From the NCBI RefSeq assembly GCF_907164915.1, contig NC_061862.1:83500846-83564845 (forward strand): DNA of 64,000 nt. The letters run 5' to 3'. The position numbers and the translations under genes were made by a program. How positions within the stretch are numbered: the stretch's first letter is position 1; each line of letters begins with the position of its first letter. This stretch comes from Impatiens glandulifera. Taxonomy: Eukaryota; Streptophyta; Magnoliopsida; Ericales; Balsaminaceae. The notes under the pieces are model-generated. The model ran no database searches. It had not been told where the DNA came from and worked only from the letters and a program-made list of their open reading frames with translations. Shown piece by piece: positions 1-10,730 of the stretch.

Positions 1-629
1 TTTTTGTAAGTGTAGTTGTTCATTTATTTTGTTATCTAATTAAGTTAACACTTCTGCTTATACATATTTTTTTTGTCAATATCTTAAGTTCATTTTATAT
101 GATAAAGTTTTAAGGCGTATCTAGAATTTGTTATTTTTTATGAATTATATCTAAAAGGGTTAAAATTGCTAAGGTTTTATTAAAATAAAGATTTCATAAG
201 AAATACACCATAATATATGTTTTATTTTGTTTCAAAATTAAATGCATTAAAGTTAGAATTACACGAATGTATTCTCATGCATCTAATTTCGATTTTTTTA
301 TTCACACTTAAGTTAGTTAATGTGAATTACAGTTGTCTAAAGGGAGACTTAGTCTCTATATGAACTCACATCATATTGTGTGTAAGAAAATAAAAGTTTG
401 AAACAAAAATAACATAAATATGTTCACTTAGCAAATACCTTAAAAGATAATAAAGAAATGAAGTTGTAAAAATTGCAAATGTTGCACATGAAATAAATTA
501 CTAAAGAAAGTGATGCATAAAAGAATACATATTACAATTTTTTTTTGTTCTAAGAGTAATTTAACTTCAGTACTCAGACACATTTGATGGGAACTTAGGT
601 GTTACTATATAAAGTGAGTGTGTTGATGT
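1..629. other. AT-rich left flank, no gene seen
   Basis: AT-rich DNA with no open frame of useful length and no recognisable repeat. It is the left side of the target into which the large Ogre/TAT-like element inserted, so it was once continuous with the sequence from 48706 onward. That right-hand side looks like the decayed inside of an old copia element, so this stretch may be the same relic (inference). Confidence 0.5.
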
Positions 630-634
630 ATGGT
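630..634. repeat. Left target-site duplication ATGGT
   Basis: The bases ATGGT directly precede the TGTAAC end of the 3' LTR at 635. The same five bases directly follow the TTACA end of the 5' LTR at 48700. A 5-bp duplication is what Ty3/gypsy integrases leave, so the pair fixes the element borders. Confidence 0.85.
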
Positions 635-939
635 TGTAACCGTTTCCCTCCCGGTCTATGTCCCGTTCCATAGTTTATCACGTGTTTGTGAGACATGTGG
701 CAATATGGAAGGACTACCGCGAGGCAGCTCGAGGTTTGATGATTTCAACCTTAGTTTGCGTGCCAGATATCTTTTAAAATGAAACATTTAGTTTTTAAAA
801 GATTTTGAAAATACCTGGAGCGGTAAGAAATTAATTATGTAAAATAATTAATCCTTTGTTCAAACATTAATAATCTAGGAGGCTAAATAACAATTTAACC
901 AGAATCCAATTTAAATTAATTAAACATAATTAATTTAAA

Positions 940-968
940 GATTATTCATTTTAAAATCAGAGTCGCCA
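940..968 (-). other. Primer-site-like relic inside the LTR
   Basis: Read on the minus strand this is TGGCGACTCTGATTTT followed by AAAATGAATAA. The real primer site at 29615-29632 starts with the same TGGCGACTCT and is soon followed by the same ATTTTAAAATGAATAA. The relic occurs in both LTRs (29961-29970 in the other). It suggests that the last 330 bases or so of the LTR were once leader sequence. Confidence 0.6.
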
Positions 969-2157
969 TGAGATTTTATAAAAATCAATAAAATGATACG
1001 TGTACAAACATATTTATACTAGAGTTTCTGAAAAAGGTGGTTCGTTGTCTGTTTACGCTCGGGAAAGGGCTTTTGCGCTATGTCCTCTACGTCCGTTTAA
1101 GGACGGTTTTCAAAATCCTTCTAAAATAGACAAAGTCTGGCTTTATAAATCTAATTATAACATTTCTTATCTTTAATTAGTAGTCCAGGGGTCCTAAATG
1201 AGGATAGTCTATAAATAATTATATAAAATTATTTAAAGAAGGTGTGTACGTGTTGCGTTGATGTTCAGATTTAACAAAACATGAAAATATCAGAAAAAGA
1301 TGTTAAAGAGTATAACCAAACAAGGCCAAAAACATTTGCTTTGGGAAACATCCAGGAAATTTTGAGAATTGTTTTCTAACCTCGGGAATACCATTTTGAG
1401 AAAATGGGGTTTGGTTCCAAAATAGTTTTGGATTTTTTAAAGTTGGAACCAAACTGGCCTAAGATTAATTCCTAGGTTCGAGTCTGATCTTGTCAATCTA
1501 GGTTCAGTAGGGTTTGAGAGGTTCAATCTTGAGTGAGGTTTCGGACTTAGGCCTCGGGCTGTAACGGTCCTAGGCTAAGTGGGGATTTGATCCTAGGCTA
1601 GGGCTCAGGACTTGGCCTAGGTTAAGATGAGACTAGGTTTAATTAATTGTTGGTCCTAGGTTAGGTGTCAAGGTCATTCCTAGGTCAAGTGGCAAGGTTA
1701 GTCCTAGGTTAATTTGGTCTAGGTTAGTTTTGTCAGTCCTCAGCCAATTCTGTCGGTCCTAGGCTCACGGTCCTGGGCAGATTCCCTCGGTCTTGGACAT
1801 ATTTTCTCGGTCCTAAGGCGAAATTTCAGGACCTGGTGTTCTTATTTTAGTCCGAAAATTCAGAAGGCCATAATTTTTGATTGGGATGTCCAAATCACAA
1901 TCCGTAAGTTGAAGTAGGTTCATATGACCATGAAGAACAAAAGTCCTAATACAATCACGATTTAGAAGACCTTAAGAGGATCAATTTCAAAAAACACCGT
2001 TTCTAGGTCAAATTTTGGGATCTTTTAAATTAGGCCATTTCAAGGCCCGATTTTTGTTCCATTAGCTTTGAAATGATGAATATAGTTAATCCATACCAAA
2101 ACAAGAATATCATTACATCATTAAAATAGTTTTTGAAGATAGAATTAAAATCTAACT

Positions 2158-2645
2158 TTTTTCAAAAACCAAGTTTGATCAAACATGATCAAAAGGGTGA
2201 AACAGTTACTTGGAATTCACCCCTACATGTTAAGAATCATGTATAACTACCAATTGAATTAACAAATCCAACTTAGAAGCAAGAACATGAAATTTCAAAA
2301 ATCTAGTTTTTTAACTTTTTTTTCCAAAATTTCAATTTGATCAAACATGATCAAAACATGATTACAGTTACTTAGAAATCATCCAATCATGTATACAAAC
2401 ATGTAATACAACTAATTGAACCAATACAATCAGAATAAAAGCAATAACACAAAATTTTAAAATTCAAATTTTCAAGTTTTTTTTCTCTCAATTTTCAGTT
2501 TGATCAAACATGATCAAAACTTGATTACATTTGTATAGAAATCATTTAAACATGTATAGCAACTATCTGGACCAATAAATCCAGATTTAAACCAAGAACA
2601 TAACATTTCAAAAAATCCAATTTTCAAACTAATTTTTGCAAAATT
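2158..2645. repeat. Three tandem copies of a 162-bp block in the LTR
   Basis: The motif TTTGATCAAACATGATCAAA recurs at about 2174, 2336 and 2499, a spacing of 162-163 bases. Each block ends in an A/T-rich TTTCAAAAATC-like tail. The 5' LTR and its duplicate resume inside the second block, at 47062 and 52117. Confidence 0.75.
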
Positions 2646-3017
2646 CTGTTATAGATTGATTTGATCAAATTTCTTTCAACAAAAAACTTACACATGATAT
2701 ATATAATGATTCTCTACAAAGAAATCACACAATCAAGCATAAGAACATGACCAAAGTGATCAAACCAGAAAATTTGAAGAAATTCAAAATTTTGAATTAT
2801 AAATAGAAAATCAAGGCTTCTGGAATCATACCAACAACTGGAAAATATTCCTGGGCAGTATTGGAAGTGATCCAGAAGCCTGGATCGAAGCTTGGCTCAC
2901 CGGAGAATGTTTTACAAAAAACTGTTCTTGGCCGGAAATCGCAGGTCTTCGATTGAGGCAATTTGATGTGTAATTTGCAATTATTTTTTGATGGATTGGT
3001 ATTAGAGGGGTAAGAGA

Positions 3018-3027
3018 CTATTTATAG
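3018..3027 (-). promoter_or_regulatory. TATA box of the Ogre/TAT LTR
   Basis: Minus strand CTATAAATAG. The same box with its surroundings is kept in the 5' LTR (47738-47747) and in its duplicate (52797-52806). It is the likely core promoter for genomic RNA reading to lower coordinates. Confidence 0.6.
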
Positions 3028-3386
3028 TGCTCGAAGGCCAGCTGTAGAAAGCCAATTTGAGTCGTCTTTGATCGCTGACGTTCTTATCCCTAATACGTGG
3101 CAGTCTTATCCCGGGAAAGATAAGGCTTCTAGATAAGGGGGAAACGTAGGCGCTGACGAGGGGATCACGTGGGCGAAAAAATCAACGGATTTGATCGCCT
3201 GTGGACGAAGCTAGAGCTTCTGGAAGAAACGCGTTGAAGATGTCGCGATTCCGATGACTCCTGCGTCCCAGCGAAGAAGACGAACAAAATAACGTCGTTT
3301 TGAGTAACGGAATGTCGAGTTCCGTTAGTGGTCAGCCTGATTGACTAACGGGGTTAGTCTGTCCCGTTAGTTGATCCAGTGCGGGT

Positions 3387-3933
3387 TGTCACAGGCTCAG
3401 TCTTTTCACTAACGATCCGTGCGGCACTAGTTACGATCTTCACAAGAACGAGTAACTAGTCAGCATTACTCGACGCAACACTCGGCGTTTAACAAAATTG
3501 ACACAAGAATTCTAGAGAGAGAGTAACTCTTACAAAGAATAGTATTATATTACTCGAATACTTGGTGATTTACAATGTAATACCTCACAGATATTTATAG
3601 GACTAATTCTAGCTATTACATTAATGACACACTAATTTAAGGCATTCCTTATAAGTGTCAATCAGTGATGCACTAATTTAGGGATTCATTCTAATTGTCA
3701 ATCAATGATGGACTAATCAAGGACATTCTTTTTAAGTATCAATTAGTGATGCGTTAATCAAGGACATGCCTTTCAACTCTCAATTAGTGATGCTTCAATC
3801 AAGCACATGCCTTCCAGCTAGAATATTCCTTGCGTTGGGCTTAAGCCTCTTCCTCTTCTTGGGCCAGGAATATTGGGTCGTGACATTCTCCTTAAGCCTC
3901 CTCTTCCTGGGCCAGGAAGATTGGGCTGTGACA
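3387..3933 (-). repeat. 3' LTR of the nested gypsy element
   Basis: It runs from TGTCACAGG to CTGTGACA on the + strand and pairs with 6242-6798. It contains the minus-strand TATA sequence CCTATAAATA at 3592-3601. The end of the pol remnant reads into it. Confidence 0.88.
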
Positions 3934-4540
3934 TTCTCCCCCACTCAATCTGGCGACGTCCTTGTCGCTTCCTCCTTGTAGGCCTAGATGATGTCTCCAC
4001 ATGAGATAAAAGTTTTGAGCAACGTGCTGACTTTCTAACCCGTTTCTTCTCTAAGAAAGGGCCCTCGTATTGCCTCACAAGCCCCTTATGAACTTTGGAA
4101 AATTGTCTCTCTTGATGGAGGAGAAGTTTTACTATCACTCGGTTTCCTCCGAACTCCAAGTGTCTTCTCTTCTTTTCCTCCCATTTCTTCATTCTTTTGG
4201 CTGTCTTGGCTATTTCACACTTCTCTTTCTTGAAAGGAAACTCCTCTGGTTGCCTCTTCAATTCCTCCAATTTGGGAGGTTTAATGCGATAAAGAACTGT
4301 CGCCGTTGGTTTAGTACATTTGACTAACTCTTCTCTGTTATCCACCTCTCTCTTATGGTGGAGTTTCTCTGATACTTCAGCCGGCATTACATCGTGACCT
4401 TTCTCTAGGACAGTTGTAACTTCTGGATGTATCTTCTCTTTAGACGCAGTTTTCTCATCTTCTTTCACAGTGACAAAAGATGATGGGTAGGTGTCCTCCG
4501 CACCTTTTGAGAGTTGCATGGCAGATAGGTGCCTAGTTTC
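3818..4540 (-). pseudogene. Pol remnant: start of RT joined to end of integrase
   Basis: A frame of about 240 codons in phase with the gag-protease frame upstream and separated from it only by TGA at 4541-4543. The first part (LSAMQLSKG, then KLHHKREVDNREELV and YRIKPPKLEELKRQ) matches the segment just before and at the start of the Ty3/gypsy RT domain. It then passes directly into AKRMKKWEEKKRRHLEFG and VHKGLVRQYEGPF, the C-terminal part of integrase with the GPY-like module. The RT fingers and palm, RNase H, and the integrase zinc finger and catalytic core are absent. The deletion kept the frame open. The last codons run into the LTR. No enzyme activity is expected. Confidence 0.8.
3934..3951 (-). 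other. Polypurine tract of the nested gypsy element
   Basis: On the minus strand this is AGATTGAGTGGGGGAGAA, directly before the LTR start TGTCACAGCC. It is the expected plus-strand primer. Confidence 0.75.
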
Positions 4541-6223
4541 TCACTTGCCCTCTCTTGTTAAAGGTATTGTGTGAGTATTACCTTGCTCTAGAATGTACAT
4601 CATATTGTCAGAAGGGAGTAGGATGTCATTTACATTGTCTAGGAACTCTATGCCGATAACCATTTTGTAGTCATCCATGTCGATAATGGAGAAATCTAGA
4701 AGGCCGATCCACTCCCCCAAGTTGATCTTTACATTACGAGCAACTCCATAAGTCGCACTTGGTGCCGAGTTGACTGCTTTAAGCCACCCTTTCTCTTTAG
4801 TGTACTTAATCCCCAGTCTTCCCGTCTCCTTTACCTCTAGAAAATTGTTGTTGGCTCCCGTATCCAACAAAGCTTTAGCCATGTGGTTTCTTACTCTAGT
4901 TTCCACAAATAGTCGTCCTTTCATCGCGGACTTTGACTTATCAAACTTTGCTGTAACGACACTAAGTAGGTTTAACGACCCCAATCGAGCTTCATCGTGA
5001 AGGCGTTCTTGCTCCTCCATCAATGCTGATAGTTTGTTCTTCATTGGGCACTCTCTTGCTTTGTGCGGCCCTTCACAAAAGAAATACTTTATCCGGGGTT
5101 TCTCTCCACGATTCTCGTCCCGATCTCCTTTACCATTGGATTTGATGAACTTAACTGGGTCTTCATTGTTATGGAGATGGTCTCCACCATTTTCCCCATT
5201 GTCATTCCTCTTATAGGTCGACTTTGGTTTCTCTTGCCTTCTCATCTCGACAAGAGATTCATCCACGGCAATTGCGGAGCTTAGATCTTGGACACTACGT
5301 CGTTCCAATTCCAACTTCGCCCACATTTGTAGACCATCAGTGAAGGAAAACAAGGCTTCATCGTCTGAGTAGTTAGGGATCTCAAGGAGAGTAGCGATGA
5401 ACTCCTTGACATACTCCTTGGTACTCCCTCTTTGTGAGAGCCACCGCAACTTGGCCCTTGCTTCTCGAATGGCGTTTTCAGGATAGAACTGTCTCTTGAG
5501 TTCCTCCTTGAATTCACCCCAGGTATTAATAGAACACGTACCTTTTTCAATGTCGCTACTCCTTCGCCTCCACCACAGCATTGCGGTGTCTTCCAGGTAT
5601 GTCGTGGCAGTATCTATCTTTCTCGCCTCTTCTACTAGGCCGAGTGCTTTGAAATACTGGTCCAGACTCCATAAGAAGTTGTCGATCTCTTTCACATTCC
5701 TCTCGTCTAAATACACTTTAGGCCTTGGAATGTCTATCCTTATCGGATTGGGGACTCCTACAGGCGCGCGTCCGCACTCTTGCGCAACCGCCTTCTTGAG
5801 TAACGCCACATCCTCTTCGGTAGCTTGTAACTTAAAAGTCATTACCTTGAGTTTCTCACTCAAGGTACTGATTTCACCAAGGAGGGTCTTCTCCACGATC
5901 TGAGCTTCCTCTTGACATTTAGACAAGCCTTCGTTCAGGACACCTTGCATTCCTCCTCGGAGCTCGTCTCTCTCCTTCTCAAGCTCGGCAATGCGTTCTT
6001 CTAGGTCCCCGTCATTATCTTGTCCGTACGCCACAGTGAGTTCTACCTTCTCCAACCTGGCGATAATGTCAACGATAGCGTCTTTTGATCTTTCTCTTTC
6101 TTTGGTAGCTTTGGTTCCTCCCGCCTAAACTTTGCGAGAGTTCCTACCATCTTCTCCGGTCCAGTGGAGAAGATTCTCCACTTCGTCCATGACCTTTGAA
6201 CTTTCTTCCGATCTCTTCGTCAT
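4541..6223 (-). pseudogene. gag: Gag-protease of the nested gypsy element
   Basis: The natural start is probably the ATG at 6221-6223, just past the primer site. That frame is cut by TAG at 6125-6127 (codon 33) and open again to 4541; the uninterrupted part from 6055 is 504 residues. It shows an N-terminal coiled coil (about residues 15-95), a retrotransposon gag domain (FLWSLDQYFKALG, LWWRRR, FKEELKRQFYP), a damaged zinc knuckle (YFFCEGPHKARECP, first Cys lost) and an aspartic protease with LLDTGANN at about residue 396. Gag would package RNA and the protease would process the polyprotein. The early stop and knuckle change mark it as decaying. Confidence 0.82.
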
Positions 6224-6224
6224 T

Positions 6225-6239
6225 TCAGCTCTGATACCA
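6225..6239 (-). other. Primer-binding site, tRNA-iMet type
   Basis: Minus strand TGGTATCAGAGCTGA, two bases inside the 5' LTR end. It matches the usual plant primer site complementary to the 3' end of initiator tRNA-Met. Confidence 0.85.
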
Positions 6240-6241
6240 AT

Positions 6242-6798
6242 TGTCACGGGCTCAGTCTTTTCACTGACGATCCGTGCGACACTAGTTACGATCTTCGCAA
6301 GAACGAGTAACTAGTCAGCCTTACTCGACGCAACACTCGGCGTTTAACAGAATTGACACAAGAAATCTAGAGAGAGAGTAACTCTTACAAAGAATAGTAT
6401 TATATTACTCGAATACTTGGTGATTTACAATGTAATACCTCACAGGTATTTATAGGACTAATTCTAGCTATTACATTAATGACACACTAATTTAAGGCAT
6501 TCCTTATAAGTGTCAATCAGTGATGCACTAATTTAGGGATTCCTTCTAATTGTCAATCAGTGATGGACTAATCAAGGACATTTCTTTTAAGTATCAATTA
6601 GTGATGCGCTAATCAAGGACATGTCTTTCAACTCTCAATTAGTGATGCTTCAATCAAGCACATGCCTTCTAGCTAGAATATTCCTTGCGTTGGGCTTAAG
6701 CGGGCTTAAGCCTCCTCCTCTTCTTGGGCCAGGAATATTGGGTCGTGACATTCTCCTTAAGCCTCCTCTTCCTAGGCCAGGAAGATTGGGCTGTGATA
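6242..6798 (-). repeat. 5' LTR of the nested gypsy element
   Basis: It starts TGTCACGGG and ends CTGTGATA, a mutated GTGACA. It carries the TATA sequence CCTATAAATA on the minus strand at 6447-6456. Compared with 3387-3933 it has a small extra repeat of GGGCTTAAGC near 6693 and scattered substitutions. Confidence 0.88.
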
Positions 6799-7389
6799 GG
6801 GTGCGCGCGCGTGGTTCCGCTACAATTGGGTGTTTGGCGCTCTCTAGGTTGTCGGATGAGATCTGGGCGCTCATCTGATGGTCCAGGATTCTGCTGGAAA
6901 GTTTTAAACATAAAATTAGCCACACAAGATTATGCAATTTTAAATATTTTTAAAAGGTTATTAAAAATCGAATTTAATTCTTTTTAAATCCATTTTTTCA
7001 CCAAAAAATTCACAAAAATTATTTTTAGAATCATAATAACAATTATGATCATGTTTTATTTTTTTTGGGAATTTTGGGGTATTTTATTTAATTGGTTTAA
7101 GTCATGAATTAAACATAAATCATGAATAAATCCTAATTAAATATTTTTAACCCCTTCCTTGGTCTAATTTGGGTAAAATATATACAAATATTTTATCCTC
7201 AAATTATTTTTGGAATTTTGGAAAGTTTCCTTAATTAAGGTTTAATTATCACAATAATTAATCCTTAATTATGTTTTAATTCCTTCTTTTAAGTTATTTT
7301 GAATATAAAAATCCAAAATACTATTTTAATATTATTAAACATAATAATATTATTTTGTAAATAGGGTAAATCAAATTTTCATGCTTATA

Positions 7390-7402
7390 GAATGCCCCTC
7401 TC
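7390..7402 (-). other. Polypurine tract of the Ogre/TAT-like element
   Basis: Minus strand GAGAGGGGCATTC lies directly before the 3' LTR start. Its position and purine content fit the plus-strand primer. Confidence 0.5.
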
Positions 7403-8156
7403 AAACTGAGTTTGAATAAAACAATATTGGTTTTTGGAAAACGTTGGTTCGAGGTTTGATCATAAAAAATTGAACCCTAACTTACAATGAGGTAGAAGGA
7501 TAAAACTTGGATGGCAACAACTTCTAGTGGGGAGTCATCAAGATGACTCATGGTTGGGAATATTACATGATCTTCCTTTACCTGTTGTCTTCTGTCGGGG
7601 ATAGACTATCACAATAGTCTTATCATGCGCCGGGAAGATGATAAGGGTGTTGTTGGGGGTGAGTCATGACAATGGCTCATTCTCTTCTTTGTTGAATCTT
7701 GGATAGGATAGACTATGACAATAGTGTTATCCTGTTGGGGAGTAAGCGGGACTCCAACTAGGGATAGATTACTACAATAATCCTGTCATAACAATGACTG
7801 ATGGTGCCTATCAACAAATAGGACTCACCTGGGGATTAAAAAGAACTCTTTGTGGGGAGGAGTCTCCTGCCAGTAAGACTACTTATCGGGAGGTAGGACT
7901 CTCCTGAGAAATGCTCTTTTGGGAATACAATCCCACAGGGAAAGAGGTACAACTCTCGGGGATAATAATAACAATCATACCGCGTCTATCAACAAATGGA
8001 ATCCGCTACTAGAGAGTAGTCATTACAATGACTCTCAAGGATCTCTGTAATACGATAGGACTTACTATAGGAGATGATATCCACAACTAGGACTTTTCTG
8101 GGGAATAAAGAGAATTCTCTGTTGAGGATGAAGGAAGACCTTCTAGGTGACGTGAC
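7403..8156. repeat. Degenerate small-hairpin repeats, left block
   Basis: No gene. Short inverted repeats with an ACAA-containing loop recur every 50-100 bases: GACTATCACAATAGTC (about 7606), GAGTCATGACAATGGCTC (7661), GATTACTACAATAATC (7767), GTCATAACAATGAC (7786) and AGTCATTACAATGACT (8018). The stems differ but the loop pattern is kept. A second motif, CCTATCAACAAATAGG, appears near 7808. The block resumes after the CACTA element at 10731. Confidence 0.6.
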
Positions 8157-8382
8157 AACCACTAGTGAAAAATTAGGTTTCTGTAACGATGCTTAGTAAC
8201 GGCGGTCGAACGCCCTTACTGAAGATTTTTATCAGTAACGGCTATTAAAGACCGTTACTGTTATAAACATATCAGTAACGGCTATTAAAGACCGTTACTA
8301 ATAGAAGGAAACAGTAACGGACATAAGAAAGAACTGTTACAGATAATAACAAGTTAATTTTATTTTTTCAAATTAAAGGTAT

Positions 8383-8870
8383 CAGTAACGGTTTTAGTAT
8401 AACCGTTACTGATACTGTCTCATGATAAGATTTGTGATATTCTTATCAGTAACGGTTTTAGACAGACACCGTTACTGATAAGAATCTGTAACGGTTTACT
8501 CATAACCGTTACTAATACGTTTCTGACGTTTCGTCTTCTTCAAAATATCAGTAACAATTTTTAATATAACCGTTACTGACACTGTCTCATGATAAGATTT
8601 GTGAGATTCTTATCAGTAACGGTTTTAGACAGATACCGTTACTGATACGTATCTGTAACAGTTTACTCATAACCGTTACTAATATGTTAACTGACGTTTC
8701 GTCTTCTACAAGGTTATCAGTAACGGTTTTAGTATAACCGTTACTGATACTGCCTCATGATAAGATTTGTGGGATTCTTATCTGTAACGGTTTAAGAGGA
8801 TAACCGTTACAAATACTTATTTTCTTATCAGTAACGGTTTATCTAAAGCCGTTACTGATACTCTAATTTT
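8383..8870. repeat. Left subterminal repeats of the CACTA element
   Basis: A block of about 167 bases starting CAGTAACGGTTTTAGTATAA recurs at about 8383, 8549 and 8718 (the last partial). Each block contains several GTAACGG...CCGTTAC hairpins and ends near a CTGACGTTTCGTCTTCT stretch. Confidence 0.75.
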
Positions 8871-8876
8871 ACCCCG

Positions 8877-9209
8877 TTACGCCATTTTCTTTCTTTTTTC
8901 TTTTTTCTTTTTTCTTCTTTCTTTCTTCTCTCTTCTCCTCCGTTTTTTCCTCCGCCGCCGCCTTCGATCTGCAAACAAGAAAGAGTACGTAATTCGCCGC
9001 CTTCGATTTACAAACAGGTAAGTTCTTCTTCTTCTTCTTCTCCGCTCTGTCTTCTTCTTTTCCGGTTCCGCCGCGAGTTCTTCTTCCTCTTCTCCGCTCT
9101 GTCTTCTTCTTCTCCGGTTCCGCCGCGGGTTCTTCTTCCTCTTCCGCCGCTGGTTCAAACAGAATTCTTCCGTCGTCGCTAGTTCTTCTGCATTCAGGTA
9201 AGTAAACAC
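8877..9209. repeat. TCTTC/CCGCCG-rich tract with donor-like sites
   Basis: A pyrimidine-rich low-complexity tract. The open minus-strand frame across it (Arg/Lys/Glu runs) is a by-product of the composition. Donor-like CAGGTAAGT occurs at about 9015, 9195 and again near 9764, so this may be leader exons of a lost transposase or captured gene. No protein can be claimed. Confidence 0.5.
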
Positions 9210-9988
9210 TTCTTCATTTGTTTATCTCAGGGTTTTACTTCTTCTGCATTCTGATATTTATTTGCTTCCCTTGGCTTATTTATGATATTGCTATTTAGGG
9301 TTTATCTTAGGGTTTCATTGAACAAGATAGATGACAATTTTCCAGTTTTCTTAGGATTTATTGACGGTTTTTTTGATGCATAATTTAAGTTGAATCATAA
9401 ATTTTGAACTTGTTTTTGGGTGTTTTTGGAATCATAGTTTAGCTTGAAATTATCCAAGATGAAATCATCACAGAGTATATTTTATTGATAAGATTATTGA
9501 TTAGCTTGAATGAATCATAGAGTGTATTTTATGGAATCATCATAGTTTAGTTTGAATGAAATTATTGATAAATTTTCACACTAGTACTTAAACTGGCCAT
9601 TAGTTGTGGCTTTCTTTTTTATTTTAAGCTGCCTAAATTTTGAATTATGCAAACAATAAACCAAATTTATTTGATTTTGTTTTGATTTGGCAGCAAAACG
9701 ATTTGAACAGCAAAACGATTTGGCAACAAAACGATTTGGCATATTTGGCAAACAATAAACGTTCAGGTAAGTTCTTTCTTTCAATATTTGACAAAATTTG
9801 TTTCTTTTTTAATGTATTTCATAAATCCAGGTTAGTTGATTCGATTTCTATTTCTCTATTTGGCAGATTTTTTTTAAATTTTGCCCTGTTTGAAGTTGTT
9901 CCTGCTGTTGAGTGTCTAACGTTGCTTCTCTTTCAAATTCAGTTTAGTTCTTTAAAATGAATGTTTGATAGTTAGATTTTATAGCATT

Positions 9989-10150
9989 GTTAGATTATTT
10001 GTATGTTAGGCTGCTAGATGATTGAATGTTGGTTTATTTAATGTTAGATTATTTGTATGTTAGGCTGCTAGATGATTGAATGTTGGTTTATTTGATGTTA
10101 GATTATTTGTATGTTAGGCTGCTAGATGATTGAATGTTGGTTTATTTGAT
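9989..10150. repeat. Three tandem copies of a 54-bp unit in the CACTA element
   Basis: The unit starts GTTAGATTATTTGTATGTTA at 9989, 10043 and 10097, almost identical each time, and is followed by shorter degenerate TTAGATTA repeats to about 10320. It is unrelated in sequence to the 54-bp array at 15.5-28.9 kb. Confidence 0.85.
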
Positions 10151-10449
10151 GTTAGATTAAGTGAAATTATTTGAATCTTAGATTATTGGATTGTTAGATT
10201 AAGTTAGATTATTTGAATGTTAAATTATTGGATTGCTGGATTAAGTTAGATTATTCGATTGTTAGATTAAGTTGAATTATTCGATTGTTAGATGAAGTTA
10301 GATTATTTGAATGTTAGGTTTATATAGGTACAAATGAATATGAAATATATATATAAAAAACGATTATTATTTAGTAACGGTTTTATGCATTAAAAAACCG
10401 TTACTGTAATTTGCTCTGTAACGGTTTAACAAAACAAAATCCGTCACAA

Positions 10450-10600
10450 AAACTTCTCAGGTATCAGTAACGGTTTTCGAAAGCCGTTACTGATAGTCAT
10501 TGAACAACAGTAACGGTTTTAACTCGGCTAATACCGTTACTGTTGTTCAATGACTATCAGTAACGGTTTTCGAAAGCCGTTACTGATACCTGAGAAGTTT
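10450..10600. repeat. Near-perfect 67-bp inverted repeat
   Basis: Arms 10450-10516 and 10534-10600 flank a 17-base loop. Each arm itself contains the smaller palindrome CAGTAACGGTTTTCGAAAGC. It lies in the right subterminal zone of the CACTA element and would fold into one long hairpin if transcribed. Confidence 0.8.
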
Positions 10601-10730
10601 CTGTGACGAGTGTGTCTGTAACGAATGGTAACGGTTTTATTTGTCGTTACTGATGGTTTTCAGTAACGACTTTTGATGCTTTCAGTAACGGTTTTCGCCC
10701 TTACTGATACCTCTTTTTTTACTAGTGAAC

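Larger units (their letters stand above)
3383..6802 (-). mobile_element. Nested, internally deleted Ty3/gypsy element
   Basis: Two direct LTRs (3387-3933 and 6242-6798) with TGTCAC...GTGACA ends flank 2.3 kb of coding remnant. GGGT at 3383-3386 and 6799-6802 is the visible part of the target duplication. Empty copies of the same target (GTGCGGGCGCGC) survive at 48109 and 53166, which confirms the insertion point. A tRNA-iMet primer site and a polypurine tract lie just inside the LTRs in the correct minus-strand order. The LTRs look nearly identical by eye, so insertion was fairly recent. Most of pol is deleted, so it needs help from elsewhere to move. Confidence 0.88.
635..7389 (-). repeat. 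3' LTR of the Ogre/TAT-like element (interrupted)
   Basis: This copy matches 29640-30715 and 47062-48700 (the 5' LTR). Without the nested gypsy element at 3387-6802 it is about 3.3 kb. The low-coordinate end reads TGTAACCG. The high-coordinate end reads ATGCTTATA where the 5' LTR has ATGCTTACA, one change. It contains a TATA box (3018-3027), a triplicated 162-bp block (2158-2645), and a GTCCTAGG-rich stretch around 1480-1850 that is internally repetitive. No open frame stands out. Confidence 0.85.
8160..10727. mobile_element. Non-autonomous CACTA (En/Spm-type) transposon
   Basis: The ends are CACTAGTGAAAAATTAGG and, inverted, CACTAGTAAAAAAAGAGG. The 3-bp duplication AAC lies on both sides (8157-8159 and 10728-10730), as expected for CACTA elements. 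Both subterminal zones (8180-8880 and 10365-10700) are packed with GTAACGG/CCGTTAC in both orientations, the kind of arrangement a CACTA transposase binds. The middle holds a TCTTC-rich tract, donor-like CAGGTAAGT sites and a 54-bp triplicate. No transposase frame is visible. Confidence 0.88.

Noticed and set aside
8877..9209. A 110-residue basic protein on the minus strand
   Set aside because: Composition is only Arg, Lys and Glu runs from a TCTTC/CCGCCG tract; low complexity.
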